A stretch of 9,956 bases of DNA from Syntrophomonadaceae bacterium (lineage in GTDB: Bacteria > Bacillota > Syntrophomonadia > Syntrophomonadales > Syntrophomonadaceae). The stretch lies in contig JAISDD010000213.1 of NCBI GenBank assembly GCA_031265005.1, forward strand, positions 1-9,956, written 5' to 3'. The notes under the pieces are model-generated. The model was given only the letters and a program-made list of their open reading frames with translations, ran no database searches and was not told where the DNA came from. The position numbers and the translations under genes are program-made. Below are positions 1 through 7,358 of the stretch, piece after piece. How positions within the stretch are numbered: position 1 is the stretch's first letter; the number at the start of each line of letters is the position of its first letter.

Positions 1-1133
1 TCATAGAAAAAAACGCTATCAGCAACATTTTTTACGAGTTGTACGCTGCCATAAACCGCATGAAGCCGGATATTATTTTTACCGTAGATTATTTTCGGCC
101 AGAAACTCTGGAAATTAACGGGCTTTACCATGTTTGCTGGATACAGGACCCGCTGCCGCATTTGCTGGATGCAGAAAAAATCGCAAAACTAACTTCTTAT
201 GACCTTTCAATGAGCTTAATGCTAAATTGGAACAATTTAGAGGATTTGTATAAAGGGGAAAATTTTATGCTAGGACTGGTGCCAGCTAATGAAGACATTT
301 ATAAGCTCTATGAAATATCACCAGAAGAATATAAAAAATATGAATGCGCTGTATGTTTGGTCTGCCATGATTCAGATTATATGGGAAATTTAGACCGATG
401 TTTTTCCAACTCCGATGAAAAACTGGCCGAAGCATCCAAAAAAATAGCTTTGCGTTACTATAGCCATGTTTTAAAAGATAAACCTCTTTTCAGCGAGGAA
501 GCTTTTTACCATTTTTGCTTTCCTTTGGCCAAGCAGATTCTTAAAAACCTGGATGAGCTACAAGTTCAAAAGTTTTCCAAATATTGGGCCGAGCAGATGT
601 TATGGCTCAGAGCGCCGATGTACAGAAATGCTTTAGTAACATGGCTTCTGGAGGCCGGTGTAACTAATATAAAACTGTGGGGCGATGGCTGGCTGAACAC
701 CGAATTCAAGCAGTACGCTATGGGGCCGGCGGAAAACGGGGAAAAACTCGCAAAAATCCTCCAATGTTCCAAAATAAATTTAGGTAATAACTCTTTTTTT
801 ACTTCACCGGGGCGGGTGTTTGAAACCATGCTGAGCGGAGGATTTTATCTGTCCAACTATATCCCGGAGGCAGATGACCCTTATCCTATAAGCAAAGTCT
901 TTATTGAAGATGAAGAATTGGTCTTTTTCCGAAATAAAGACGACTTAATAAAAAAAGTGAAATTCTATCTGGAAAATGGGGAAAAACGCCAACGCATGAC
1001 GGAAATAGGGCGCCAAGCCTGTCTGGAAAAGATGACTTATAAAGCGCTGATGCGCAATATGACGGAAAAACTTTCGGAAATGGCGGCGAAAAATTTAGCG
1101 GCGGCGGGCGCTAAGCGAAAGGAGCCGCGGTAA
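1..1133 (+). CDS. CgeB-like glycosyltransferase, 5' end outside window
   Basis: Probable cytoplasmic glycosyltransferase that transfers an activated sugar to a surface glycan or protein. The reading frame is open from base 3, well before the first TTG at 39, and encodes sensible sequence there, so the gene begins outside the window and TTG 39 is not the start. About 376 residues are visible. The visible N-terminal part (DIIFTVDYF, then CWIQDPLPHLLD) resembles the DUF3880-type N-terminal region found in CgeB relatives. The C-terminal part has the nucleotide-sugar-binding signature of the Glyco_trans_1_2/CgeB family, with GRVFETMLSGG then FYLSNY around bases 810-858. The stop is one base before the next gene's TTG, so the two are likely translationally coupled. 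The family assignment is fairly good. The sugar and acceptor cannot be read from the sequence. Confidence 0.72.
   Translation, partial: IEKNAISNIFYELYAAINRMKPDIIFTVDYFRPETLEINGLYHVCWIQDPLPHLLDAEKIAKLTSYDLSMSLMLNWNNLEDLYKGENFMLGLVPANEDIYKLYEISPEEYKKYECAVCLVCHDSDYMGNLDRCFSNSDEKLAEASKKIALRYYSHVLKDKPLFSEEAFYHFCFPLAKQILKNLDELQVQKFSKYWAEQMLWLRAPMYRNALVTWLLEAGVTNIKLWGDGWLNTEFKQYAMGPAENGEKLAKILQCSKINLGNNSFFTSPGRVFETMLSGGFYLSNYIPEADDPYPISKVFIEDEELVFFRNKDDLIKKVKFYLENGEKRQRMTEIGRQACLEKMTYKALMRNMTEKLSEMAAKNLAAAGAKRKEPR
1118..1124 (+). promoter_or_regulatory. Ribosome binding site supporting the TTG start at 1135
   Basis: AAAGGAG lies inside the 3' end of the glycosyltransferase gene, 10 bases before TTG 1135 and 25 bases before the first in-frame ATG (1150). 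The spacing favours the TTG as the start of the isomerase gene. Confidence 0.55.
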
Positions 1134-1134
1134 A

Positions 1135-1704
1135 TTGACGCTGCATTATATGAAAGAATTGTTTTCCGTGATAGAGGCCGCGCAAGTTACGGACCGGAGC
1201 GGAAAAATCCTGGACCGGACGCAAGCGGCGGAAGCCCTGATCAGGCTCTTCGCCAGTCGGCGGAACGCGGGTAAAATCATGGCGGTGGGCAACGGAGGTA
1301 GCGCGGCTATAGCCAGCCATACCGTAAACGATTTATGTAAGAACTGCCGCATTTCCGCCCTGTGTTTCAGCGATTACGCGCTTCTGACCTGTCTGGCCAA
1401 CGACTGCGGTTATGAAAACGCCTATAAAGAAGCTATAAACTTAATGGCGGATGCAGACGATATAATTATAACGATAAGCAGTTCAGGGAAATCCGCTAAT
1501 ATATTAAACGCCGCCGAGGCGGCTCTGGGCAAAGGCTGCTACGTTTGCACCCTGTCCGGCTTCGCTGAGGATAACCCTCTTAGGAAAATGGGCGACGTGA
1601 ACATATATGTACCGTCGGCGCGTTATGGAATGGTGGAAATGAGTCATCAGGCCATACTGCACATGATAACGGACTGTATCAGCGAGCGCTTTCAGCCCGC
1701 GTGA
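1135..1704 (+). CDS. SIS-domain sugar-phosphate isomerase, GmhA-like
   Basis: Likely cytoplasmic ketose/aldose phosphate isomerase, as in sedoheptulose-7-phosphate to D-glycero-manno-heptose-7-phosphate. Its 189 residues match the usual GmhA length. SIS-fold motifs are clear: VGNGGSAAIASH (residues 51-62), ISSSGKSANI (114-123) and the C-terminal HQAILHM helix (171-177). Aligned from memory to E. coli GmhA (H61, E65, Q172, H180), the active-site positions here read H62, D66, E168 and H176. Two acidic/amide residues are therefore changed, which may mean a different sugar. The TTG start is chosen because a GGAG lies 10 bases upstream; the ATG at 1150 (residue 6) is the alternative. It sits one base after the glycosyltransferase and 19 bases before the epimerase. 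DiaA-type SIS proteins are less likely given the sugar context. I am confident of the family, not of the substrate. Confidence 0.85.
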   Translation: MTLHYMKELFSVIEAAQVTDRSGKILDRTQAAEALIRLFASRRNAGKIMAVGNGGSAAIASHTVNDLCKNCRISALCFSDYALLTCLANDCGYENAYKEAINLMADADDIIITISSSGKSANILNAAEAALGKGCYVCTLSGFAEDNPLRKMGDVNIYVPSARYGMVEMSHQAILHMITDCISERFQPA

Positions 1705-1723
1705 ATAACAAGGAGGCTGTACT

Positions 1724-2722
1724 ATGATAAAATCCGTTGTAACCGGAGGATGCGGGTTTATAGGTTCCCATGTCGCGGACCGGCTTTTAGCTGAAAAACA
1801 TGAAGTTACCGTCATCGATAACCTGACGACCGGCCGCCTGGAAAATGTGGAGCATATAAAAGACTATCCCGGCCTAAAAATAATAAACGCGGATATAAGG
1901 GATTACGACCGTATAAAGCCGTATTTTGACGGCGCGGATTACGTCTTTCACCTGGCGGCGCTGGCCGATATAGTACCTTCTATCCAAAATCCCCGCGACT
2001 ATTTTACCGCCAATGTGGATGGAACTTTCAATGTTTTAGAATGTGTTAAAAATACACATACGCTTAAAAAACTGGTATACGCGGCCTCTTCTTCGTGTTA
2101 CGGCATTCCTGACGCTTACCCCACGAAAGAAGAAGCCGCCGCCCGCCCGGAGTACCCCTACGCGCTTACGAAACGGCTGGGGGAAGAATTGGCTTTGCAC
2201 TGGGCTAAACTGTACAAAGTCCCCGTAATTTCCCTGCGTTTGTTTAATGTTTACGGCCCGCGCTCACGCACCGGCGGGACCTACGGCGCGGTATTCGGCG
2301 TTTTTTTGGCGCAGAAGCTGGCGGGTCAGGCTTATACGGTAGTAGGAGACGGGACGCAGACCCGGGACTTTACTTATGTGACCGATGTCGCGGATGCGTT
2401 CTATACGGCGGCGCTTTCGGAAATTACCAATGAGATCTTCAACGTAGGCAGCGGGGGAACTTATTCGGTCAATCAACTGATCGAACTGCTGGGAGGCGAC
2501 AAAATATATATACCGAAACGTCCGGGGGAACCGGATTGTACTTTCGCCGATGTTACGAAAATAAAGTCTCTGCTGGGCTGGAGCGCCAAAATTTCCCTTA
2601 GGGAAGGCGTCGCTAAAGTCCTGGAAAACATTGATTATTGGGAAAAAGCTCCCGTCTGGACGCCGGAAAAGATCGGCGAAGCCACAAAAGATTGGTTCAA
2701 ATATCTGGGAAAGCAGGAATGA
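1724..2722 (+). CDS. NAD-dependent nucleotide-sugar epimerase, extended SDR (GalE/WbpP-like)
   Basis: Probable NDP-sugar 4-epimerase, or a related epimerase/dehydratase, that changes the sugar after nucleotide activation. The 332-residue protein is a full-length extended short-chain dehydrogenase. It has the NAD-binding TGGCGFIGSH (residues 7-16), with acidic D32 after the second strand favouring NAD. It has the catalytic S124 in SSSCYG, Y146 and K150 in YALTK, the substrate-side LRLFNVYGPR, and GDGTQTRDFTYV, which is typical of UDP-sugar epimerases. A tail of about 30 residues rich in W, Y and charge follows the usual end of the fold. The ATG at 1724 has AAGGAGG seven bases upstream. The gene overlaps the next by ATGA, indicating an operon. 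The family is sure; whether it acts on hexose, HexNAc or a longer sugar is not visible. Confidence 0.88.
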   Translation: MIKSVVTGGCGFIGSHVADRLLAEKHEVTVIDNLTTGRLENVEHIKDYPGLKIINADIRDYDRIKPYFDGADYVFHLAALADIVPSIQNPRDYFTANVDGTFNVLECVKNTHTLKKLVYAASSSCYGIPDAYPTKEEAAARPEYPYALTKRLGEELALHWAKLYKVPVISLRLFNVYGPRSRTGGTYGAVFGVFLAQKLAGQAYTVVGDGTQTRDFTYVTDVADAFYTAALSEITNEIFNVGSGGTYSVNQLIELLGGDKIYIPKRPGEPDCTFADVTKIKSLLGWSAKISLREGVAKVLENIDYWEKAPVWTPEKIGEATKDWFKYLGKQE

Positions 2723-4260
2723 CATTGGGTTTGTTCATAAGCAAGGAAGATTTTGCAAAACTGAGGCCGGCTTTTAAAGCAGAAAAGAAAACTGTGGGAC
2801 TTTGCCACGGCGTTTACGATTTGCTTCATCCCGGCCACATTATCCATTTTGAGGAAGCCAAAAAACAATGCGATATTCTGGTGGTTTCCGTTACTGCGGA
2901 AGATTTTGTGCGGAAGGGCCCCGGAAGGCCCTATTTCGACAACGACTTACGGATCAAATTCCTCTGTTCACTGGCCATCGTCGATTATGTAACGCTTTCA
3001 GAAAACTACACCGCCGCCGATGTCATAAAGGCGGTAAAGCCGGACTATTACATAAAAGGCGGAGAATATTCCCATCCGAACGACGATATTACCGGAAAGA
3101 TAGATGAAGAAACGGCTTTAGCGGAATCTTTCGGCGGACAGGCTTATTTTACTTCCGGCGCAGTATTCAGCTCCACCAGACTGCTCAATAAAAATTTCCC
3201 GGTTTTGACGCCGGAGCTTAAAGAATGGATGGCGGAGTTTGGTAAGAAATATTCTTTCGGCGATGTGAAAGAAGCGGTAGAAGCTTTCAAAACGCTAAAA
3301 GTTCTAGTCGTCGGCGACGTCATCATTGACGATTATACGTTCTGCTCCGTCAACGGGCTCATGAGCAAAGACCGCGGTTATTCCACCACTTATACATACC
3401 AGGAGCGCTACCTGGGAGGCGCTCTGGCCGTCGCCCGGCACATCGCCCAGTTTTCCGGTAACGTTACTATATGCAGCGCTATGGGAAATGAGACCGATAT
3501 TCACAGCCTGATGCTAAACAGCTTGAGCAAAGATATGAAGATCGACGTCGAATACGCGGACGGGATCAGCACCATTGTAAAACAACGGTATATATTCGAA
3601 AATGAAAAGCGCGATACTATCGAAAAGCTCTTTTCCGTTAACCGTTTGCCCGAGCGTTCTGTTTACCAGGACTTGCTCGAAGCGAAAATGATAGAAAAAT
3701 TAAGCGGCGTTATAGAAGGTTTTGATCTGGTAGTGATCGCTGATTTCGGACACGGTCTGTTAACGCCGGGGCTCAGGGATTTTTTGCAGAAAAAGTCCAT
3801 TTTCACAGCCTTGAACTGCCAGACCAACTCCACTAATTACGGTTTTAATCTTATAAATAAATACCACCGCGCCGATGTTTTTAGCCTGGATCAGAAAGAA
3901 CTGCGCCTGGCGCTGGCGGACAACGCTCAGAGCGATGAAGCGCTCCTGCTGAAATTATGGGAAAGGTTCGGGAAAAATTCCGCTTTCCTCACCCGGGGCG
4001 CTTATGGCGCTATGGCGGCGGCAACCGCTTCCGTCGTCATAAACTGTCCTGCTTTCACGCTTACGGTAAAGGATACCGTAGGGGCGGGGGACGCTTTTTT
4101 CGCACTGGCCGCCCTTAGTGCCAAACAAGGTTTGCCTCCTGATTTGTCAGTGTTTTTATCCAATATGGCAGCGGCGCTGGCCACCAATATAACTGGCAAT
4201 AAAGAAGCGATTTCCCAAGCAGGCGTTTTAAAATACGCTAAAACTTTGATGAATTTATAA
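2719..4260 (+). CDS. Bifunctional nucleotidyltransferase/PfkB sugar kinase, HldE-like with reversed domain order
   Basis: Predicted cytoplasmic enzyme that phosphorylates a sugar phosphate at C1 and joins it to a nucleotide, giving an NDP-sugar. It has 513 residues. The N-terminal domain (about 1-165) is a cytidylyltransferase-type fold with HGVYDLLHPGH (H37 and H40 of HxGH), YIKGGEY (111-117, very like the RfaE motif) and SSTR (151-154). The C-terminal domain (about 190-513) is a PfkB/ribokinase fold starting VLVVGDVIIDDY (195-206). It continues with GGALAVARHIA and NCQTNSTNYGFN (366-377), and ends in DTVGAGDAF (452-460) with catalytic base D458. Known HldE has the kinase first and the adenylyltransferase last, so this is the reverse order. 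The ATG at 2719 overlaps the epimerase stop (ATGA); an earlier in-frame start at 2638 would lie deep inside the epimerase gene and is rejected. The nucleotide and sugar used are unknown. Confidence 0.85.
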   Translation: MTLGLFISKEDFAKLRPAFKAEKKTVGLCHGVYDLLHPGHIIHFEEAKKQCDILVVSVTAEDFVRKGPGRPYFDNDLRIKFLCSLAIVDYVTLSENYTAADVIKAVKPDYYIKGGEYSHPNDDITGKIDEETALAESFGGQAYFTSGAVFSSTRLLNKNFPVLTPELKEWMAEFGKKYSFGDVKEAVEAFKTLKVLVVGDVIIDDYTFCSVNGLMSKDRGYSTTYTYQERYLGGALAVARHIAQFSGNVTICSAMGNETDIHSLMLNSLSKDMKIDVEYADGISTIVKQRYIFENEKRDTIEKLFSVNRLPERSVYQDLLEAKMIEKLSGVIEGFDLVVIADFGHGLLTPGLRDFLQKKSIFTALNCQTNSTNYGFNLINKYHRADVFSLDQKELRLALADNAQSDEALLLKLWERFGKNSAFLTRGAYGAMAAATASVVINCPAFTLTVKDTVGAGDAFFALAALSAKQGLPPDLSVFLSNMAAALATNITGNKEAISQAGVLKYAKTLMNL

Positions 4261-4315
4261 AAAGCAGCGAGGATGCTGTTGATGAAATTTCCGGGAAATA
4301 CTTAATTTGCCTCTA

Positions 4316-4345
4316 TTAAGGTATTCTGACGGCTGACGATATAAT
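4316..4345 (+). promoter_or_regulatory. Candidate promoter for the radical SAM gene
   Basis: A perfect TATAAT lies at 4340-4345 in the 122-base gap. Only a weak -35 (TTAAGG, 4316-4321) lies 18 bases upstream. The gap is the first break in an otherwise nearly gapless operon, which makes an internal promoter plausible. Only the -10 box is strong. Confidence 0.35.
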
Positions 4346-4382
4346 TTATATATTGTGTTTTGATAGGGAGGACGACACGGTT

Positions 4383-5450
4383 ATGAATGAAAGTAACGGC
4401 GTGTATAATCAATACAGAATTTTTTATCACGCGGATAAAATAAGAAGTATTCAGCGCAGCGAAAGGACAGCGCCCATATATGTGAGACTTAAACCCACTA
4501 ACCTATGCAACCAAAATTGCTATTACTGCTGTTACGCCAACGGCAATTACAAAGGGCGGGAGATTGAAAAAAGCGATTACATACCCTGGCCGAAAATGGA
4601 GGAAATACTTGATGATTTAGAAGCAATGGGCATTAAGGCGCTTACATTAAGCGGCGGGGGCGACCCGCTTTGCTACCGTTATATCAACGACCTACTGACT
4701 AGAATCATCCGCATGGGAGTTGATTACGCCGTAATCACTAACGGCCAGGCGCTTACGGGCCGGACGGCGGAACAACTCGCGAACGCCAATTGGGTACGGA
4801 TTTCCCTCGACTCGGCCAACAGTGAACATTATTTCCAAATGCGCGGCGCGCGTACTTTTGATAAAGTTATAAGCAATATAAAACGTTTCGCGGAAATGAA
4901 AAGCCCCAGCTGCGAATTGGGGATAAATTTTGTTGTTGCTAAAGAAAACAGCGGCGACGTATATAAAATTTGCGAAACCGCGAAAAATATCGGCGTCAAT
5001 AATATTAAATTTTCTCCGGCTCTGCAATGGGATAATTCCCCTTTTTACCATCAGGATATAAAACGGGCGGTAACGGAAGAAATAAGCCGGGCGGCAGTGG
5101 ATTTCGGCGGAAATGAATTTATAGTAACTGATAAATATTCAGACGACATATATTTTGCGCAAAACTCCCTCAAAAACTACGCCAGATGTTATATTTCAGA
5201 GTTTTTTACCGTCATCGCCGCGGATTGCAAAGTTTATATGTGCCACCAAAAATCTTACACCAAAGAAGGTGAAATAGGCGACTTATCGACCCAATCCTTT
5301 AAAGAGCTTTGGTTTTCCAAAGATATACAAGAAAAGATGAAACAATTCCGTCCAGATTGTGTTTGCGATAACGTCTGCGCTTTTGAGGAAAGGAACAGCC
5401 TTTTGAATTCGGCGCTGAACGCGGACGACCAGTTTATAAATTTTATTTAA
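4383..5450 (+). CDS. Radical SAM protein with SPASM-like C-terminal cluster domain
   Basis: Predicted iron-sulfur enzyme that cleaves S-adenosylmethionine to start radical chemistry. It has 355 residues. The first cluster motif is C42-x3-C46-x2-C49, with an extra C50, inside KPTNLCNQNCYYCC. A SAM-contacting TLSGGGDPL follows, in place of the common GGE. The C-terminal part has C269, C282, C287, C326, C328 and C332, the spacing style of a SPASM or twitch domain holding extra Fe-S clusters. The ATG at 4383 is chosen because AGGGAGG (4365-4371) lies 11 bases upstream; an in-frame TTG at 4353 lies before that site and is rejected. The gene stands between gaps of 122 and 160 bases, apart from the tight gene pairs. 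SPASM enzymes modify peptides, sugars or other enzymes. Here a sugar-modifying or accessory role is only inferred from the neighbours. Confidence 0.85.
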   Translation: MNESNGVYNQYRIFYHADKIRSIQRSERTAPIYVRLKPTNLCNQNCYYCCYANGNYKGREIEKSDYIPWPKMEEILDDLEAMGIKALTLSGGGDPLCYRYINDLLTRIIRMGVDYAVITNGQALTGRTAEQLANANWVRISLDSANSEHYFQMRGARTFDKVISNIKRFAEMKSPSCELGINFVVAKENSGDVYKICETAKNIGVNNIKFSPALQWDNSPFYHQDIKRAVTEEISRAAVDFGGNEFIVTDKYSDDIYFAQNSLKNYARCYISEFFTVIAADCKVYMCHQKSYTKEGEIGDLSTQSFKELWFSKDIQEKMKQFRPDCVCDNVCAFEERNSLLNSALNADDQFINFI

Positions 5451-5467
5451 GGAGGGCCTTTTATATT

Positions 5468-5518
5468 ATGAAGTATTTGCGTCTCGATTTGCATAAACTG
5501 ATCAACTCCGCCACTTAA
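5468..5518 (+). CDS. Possible 16-residue peptide ORF after the radical SAM gene
   Basis: A strong AAGGAGGG (5449-5456) overlaps the radical SAM stop codon and precedes ATG 5468 by 11 bases. The frame gives MKYLRLDLHKLINSAT and then TAA. It may be a leader or regulatory peptide, the remnant of a broken gene, or chance. The peptide has no Cys and no repeated core, so a radical-SAM-modified RiPP precursor is a weak idea. The rest of the gap up to 5610 holds only AT-rich sequence and an eight-base direct repeat (TATGCGAA at 5532 and 5545). Confidence 0.22.
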   Translation: MKYLRLDLHKLINSAT

Positions 5519-5610
5519 AAATCCCAGCTTGTATGCGAATTTTATATGCGAAGAAAAGCAAATTTTCATAGTTAATAGGTTTATAAAAAGGAAGGAAACA
5601 GAAGATAATC

Positions 5611-6432
5611 ATGGGACGTTTAGAAGAAATAGCACTGGATATAAGGCGTAAAATAATCAAAACAGCGTGGCGCGGAAAAGCAGGGCTAGTATCTTCCGCC
5701 ATGTCCATCGTAGAGATAATAACCGTATTGTATTTTGACCTTATGCGCTACGATTCCCAAAACCCAGGATGGCCGGAAAGAGACCGCTTTATTTTGAGCA
5801 AAGGACACGGCAGCCTGGCTTTATACGCTGCTTTAAATAAAACAGGTTTTTTGAGTGATGCGATACTAAATACTTTCTGTCTGCCCAATTCTATTTTAGG
5901 CGCGCATCCCGAACGTTGCATTCCCGGTGTGGAAGCCTCGACCGGCTCTCTGGGGCATGGATTGTCTTTTGCGATGGGACTAGCTCTGGCAGGGAAAATG
6001 GACCGCCGTAATTATAAAACCTATGTCGTTTTGGGTGACGGTGAATGTCAGGAAGGCTCCGTATGGGAAGCTTTTTTAACTATTCCAGCCTGTGAGCTTA
6101 CTAATCTCATAACCATTATAGACTGCAACCGCCTACAAGGCTCGGAAACCAACCGGCACACTCTGCTTATGTATCCGCTTAAAAACAAACTGGAGGCTTT
6201 TGGCTTCGACGTAAAGGAAATTGACGGACATGACATGAGCGCTATAAAAAGTGCTTTGACAGATTCCATAAGCAGATACAAACCCAGGCTGATTTTAGCC
6301 AATACTTTGAAAGGGAACGGTCTTTCCTGTATGGAAAATAAAGCGGACTGGCACGGGCGTGTTCCTAACGCTGCTGAAATGGAAAGCGTACTGGTCGATT
6401 TGGGCTTGGACAGAGAGGAGTTGGGTCTTTAA
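5611..6432 (+). CDS. Transketolase, N-terminal (TPP-binding) subunit
   Basis: N-terminal half of a split transketolase-like enzyme that moves two-carbon units between sugar phosphates using thiamine diphosphate. At 273 residues it is the usual size for the separate subunit. It shows SKGHGS (H66), GVEASTGSLGHG (106-117), and the TPP-magnesium motif GDGECQEG (142-149) ending at N173 in DCNRLQ. It also has WHGRVP near the C-terminus, matching the SHG substrate loop. The early segment KAGLVSSAMS (23-32) aligns with KSGHPGAPMG of E. coli TktA, so the substrate-contacting H26 is L26 here. The ATG at 5611 has only weak purine stretches upstream (AAGGAAGG, 15 bases away). The stop overlaps the next ATG by one base (TAATG), so both subunits should be made together. 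Its position among nucleotide-sugar genes suggests a pathway-specific copy rather than the central-metabolism enzyme. Confidence 0.9.
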   Translation: MGRLEEIALDIRRKIIKTAWRGKAGLVSSAMSIVEIITVLYFDLMRYDSQNPGWPERDRFILSKGHGSLALYAALNKTGFLSDAILNTFCLPNSILGAHPERCIPGVEASTGSLGHGLSFAMGLALAGKMDRRNYKTYVVLGDGECQEGSVWEAFLTIPACELTNLITIIDCNRLQGSETNRHTLLMYPLKNKLEAFGFDVKEIDGHDMSAIKSALTDSISRYKPRLILANTLKGNGLSCMENKADWHGRVPNAAEMESVLVDLGLDREELGL

Positions 6433-7358
6433 TGAGAGTAGCATATGCTAAAGCTTTAGCGGAGATGATGGATAAAAATAATAATATTATCGCTCTTGTT
6501 GCTGACAATACTCTTTCCCTATGGAATGAAATTATTCATAATAACGGGGATCGTTTTTTTGATTTTGGCATATGCGAAGCTAACATTGTAGGAATATCCG
6601 CAGGTTTGGCAGATTGCGGCAAAATTCCATTCGTTTATATCATGTCCCCGTTTTTGGCCTACAGAGCATACGAATTTATAAGGGATGACGTTTGTTTTCA
6701 AAATATGAATGTTAAACTTGTAGGTAACGCGAGCGGTATTTCTAACAACAATTTCGGGCCAACACACCATACAACGGAAGATATCGCCGCTCTGCGGGCG
6801 ATTCCTAATTTAACCATTCTTTCCCCGGCTACGCCTGAAGAAGCTTATCAGTCCGCTTTCGCGGCTGCCGCTTATACAGGCCCGGTGTATATACGGCTGG
6901 GGAAAATAAATGAAAAGGAATTTTACGGCAAAGATTATAAATTTCAGATCGGTAAGGGAGTTACCATGCGGGAAGGGACGGATATAACAGTAATATCCAC
7001 CGGCTCCGTGCTATGCGAGGTTTTTGACGCGGACGAGATTTTGCGGACGGAAAATATCAACTTGAATATTATAAATATGCCAACTATCAAACCTCTGGAT
7101 GAGCAAATTATAATCGCCGCAGCCGCAAAAACCGGCAGAATTATCACTTTGGAGGAACACAGCGTTTACGGCGGTCTTGGAGGCGCCGTGGCGGAAGTTT
7201 TAGCGAAAAACAAACTGGCGACGGATTTGAAAATAATCGGCCTTGAAGGTTTTGCCCAACGCTATGGCTGGCACCAGGACATAAAAAAAATAAACGGCTT
7301 ATCCTCGCATCGTTTGCTGAAAGAAGCGAAAGCCATGATGAGAGAGGAAAAACAATGA
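6432..7358 (+). CDS. Transketolase, C-terminal (pyrimidine-binding) subunit
   Basis: Partner of the preceding subunit; together they should form the complete thiamine-dependent active site. The 308 residues cover the pyrimidine-binding domain and the C-terminal transketolase domain. FDFGICEANIVGISAGLA carries E49, the glutamate that activates the thiamine aminopyrimidine ring. NNFGPTHHTTEDIAALR and PNLTILSPATPEEAY are typical of this subunit, and GPVYIRLGK follows. The C-terminal domain includes VISTGS and EEHSVYGGLGGAVAEV. The ATG shares a base with the previous stop, and AGGAG (6416-6420) lies 11 bases upstream. The last four bases overlap the next gene (ATGA). DXP-synthase-like and pyruvate-dehydrogenase beta proteins share this fold, but the split arrangement and motifs fit transketolase best. 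Confidence 0.9.
   Translation: MRVAYAKALAEMMDKNNNIIALVADNTLSLWNEIIHNNGDRFFDFGICEANIVGISAGLADCGKIPFVYIMSPFLAYRAYEFIRDDVCFQNMNVKLVGNASGISNNNFGPTHHTTEDIAALRAIPNLTILSPATPEEAYQSAFAAAAYTGPVYIRLGKINEKEFYGKDYKFQIGKGVTMREGTDITVISTGSVLCEVFDADEILRTENINLNIINMPTIKPLDEQIIIAAAAKTGRIITLEEHSVYGGLGGAVAEVLAKNKLATDLKIIGLEGFAQRYGWHQDIKKINGLSSHRLLKEAKAMMREEKQ

Noticed and set aside
39..41. TTG as the start of the glycosyltransferase gene
   Set aside because: The frame is open to the window edge and the upstream codons continue the protein naturally; there is no ribosome site before this TTG.
566..829. Minus-strand ORFs here and at many other places across the window
   Set aside because: All lie opposite well-supported genes, lack recognisable motifs or ribosome sites, and look like shadows of plus-strand coding.
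2638..2718. Earlier in-frame start for the kinase/nucleotidyltransferase
   Set aside because: It would add 27 residues read out of frame from the epimerase gene and would break the ATGA overlap that fits the rest of the operon.
4264..4299. Possible terminator after the kinase gene (CAGC/GCTG hairpin; ATTTCC-G-GGAAAT dyad)
   Set aside because: The first stem is only about four to six pairs with no following T run, and the second has a one-base centre. Neither is a convincing terminator.
5532..5552. Direct repeat TATGCGAA (two copies, 13 bases apart) as an operator
   Set aside because: Eight-base repeat in AT-rich sequence without a promoter to position it against; too weak to call.
7283..7290. 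Run of eight A in the second transketolase subunit as a phase-variation tract
   Set aside because: Short A runs from Lys-Lys-Ile codons are common at this base composition; it is near the end of a metabolic gene and much less striking than the G9 tract.
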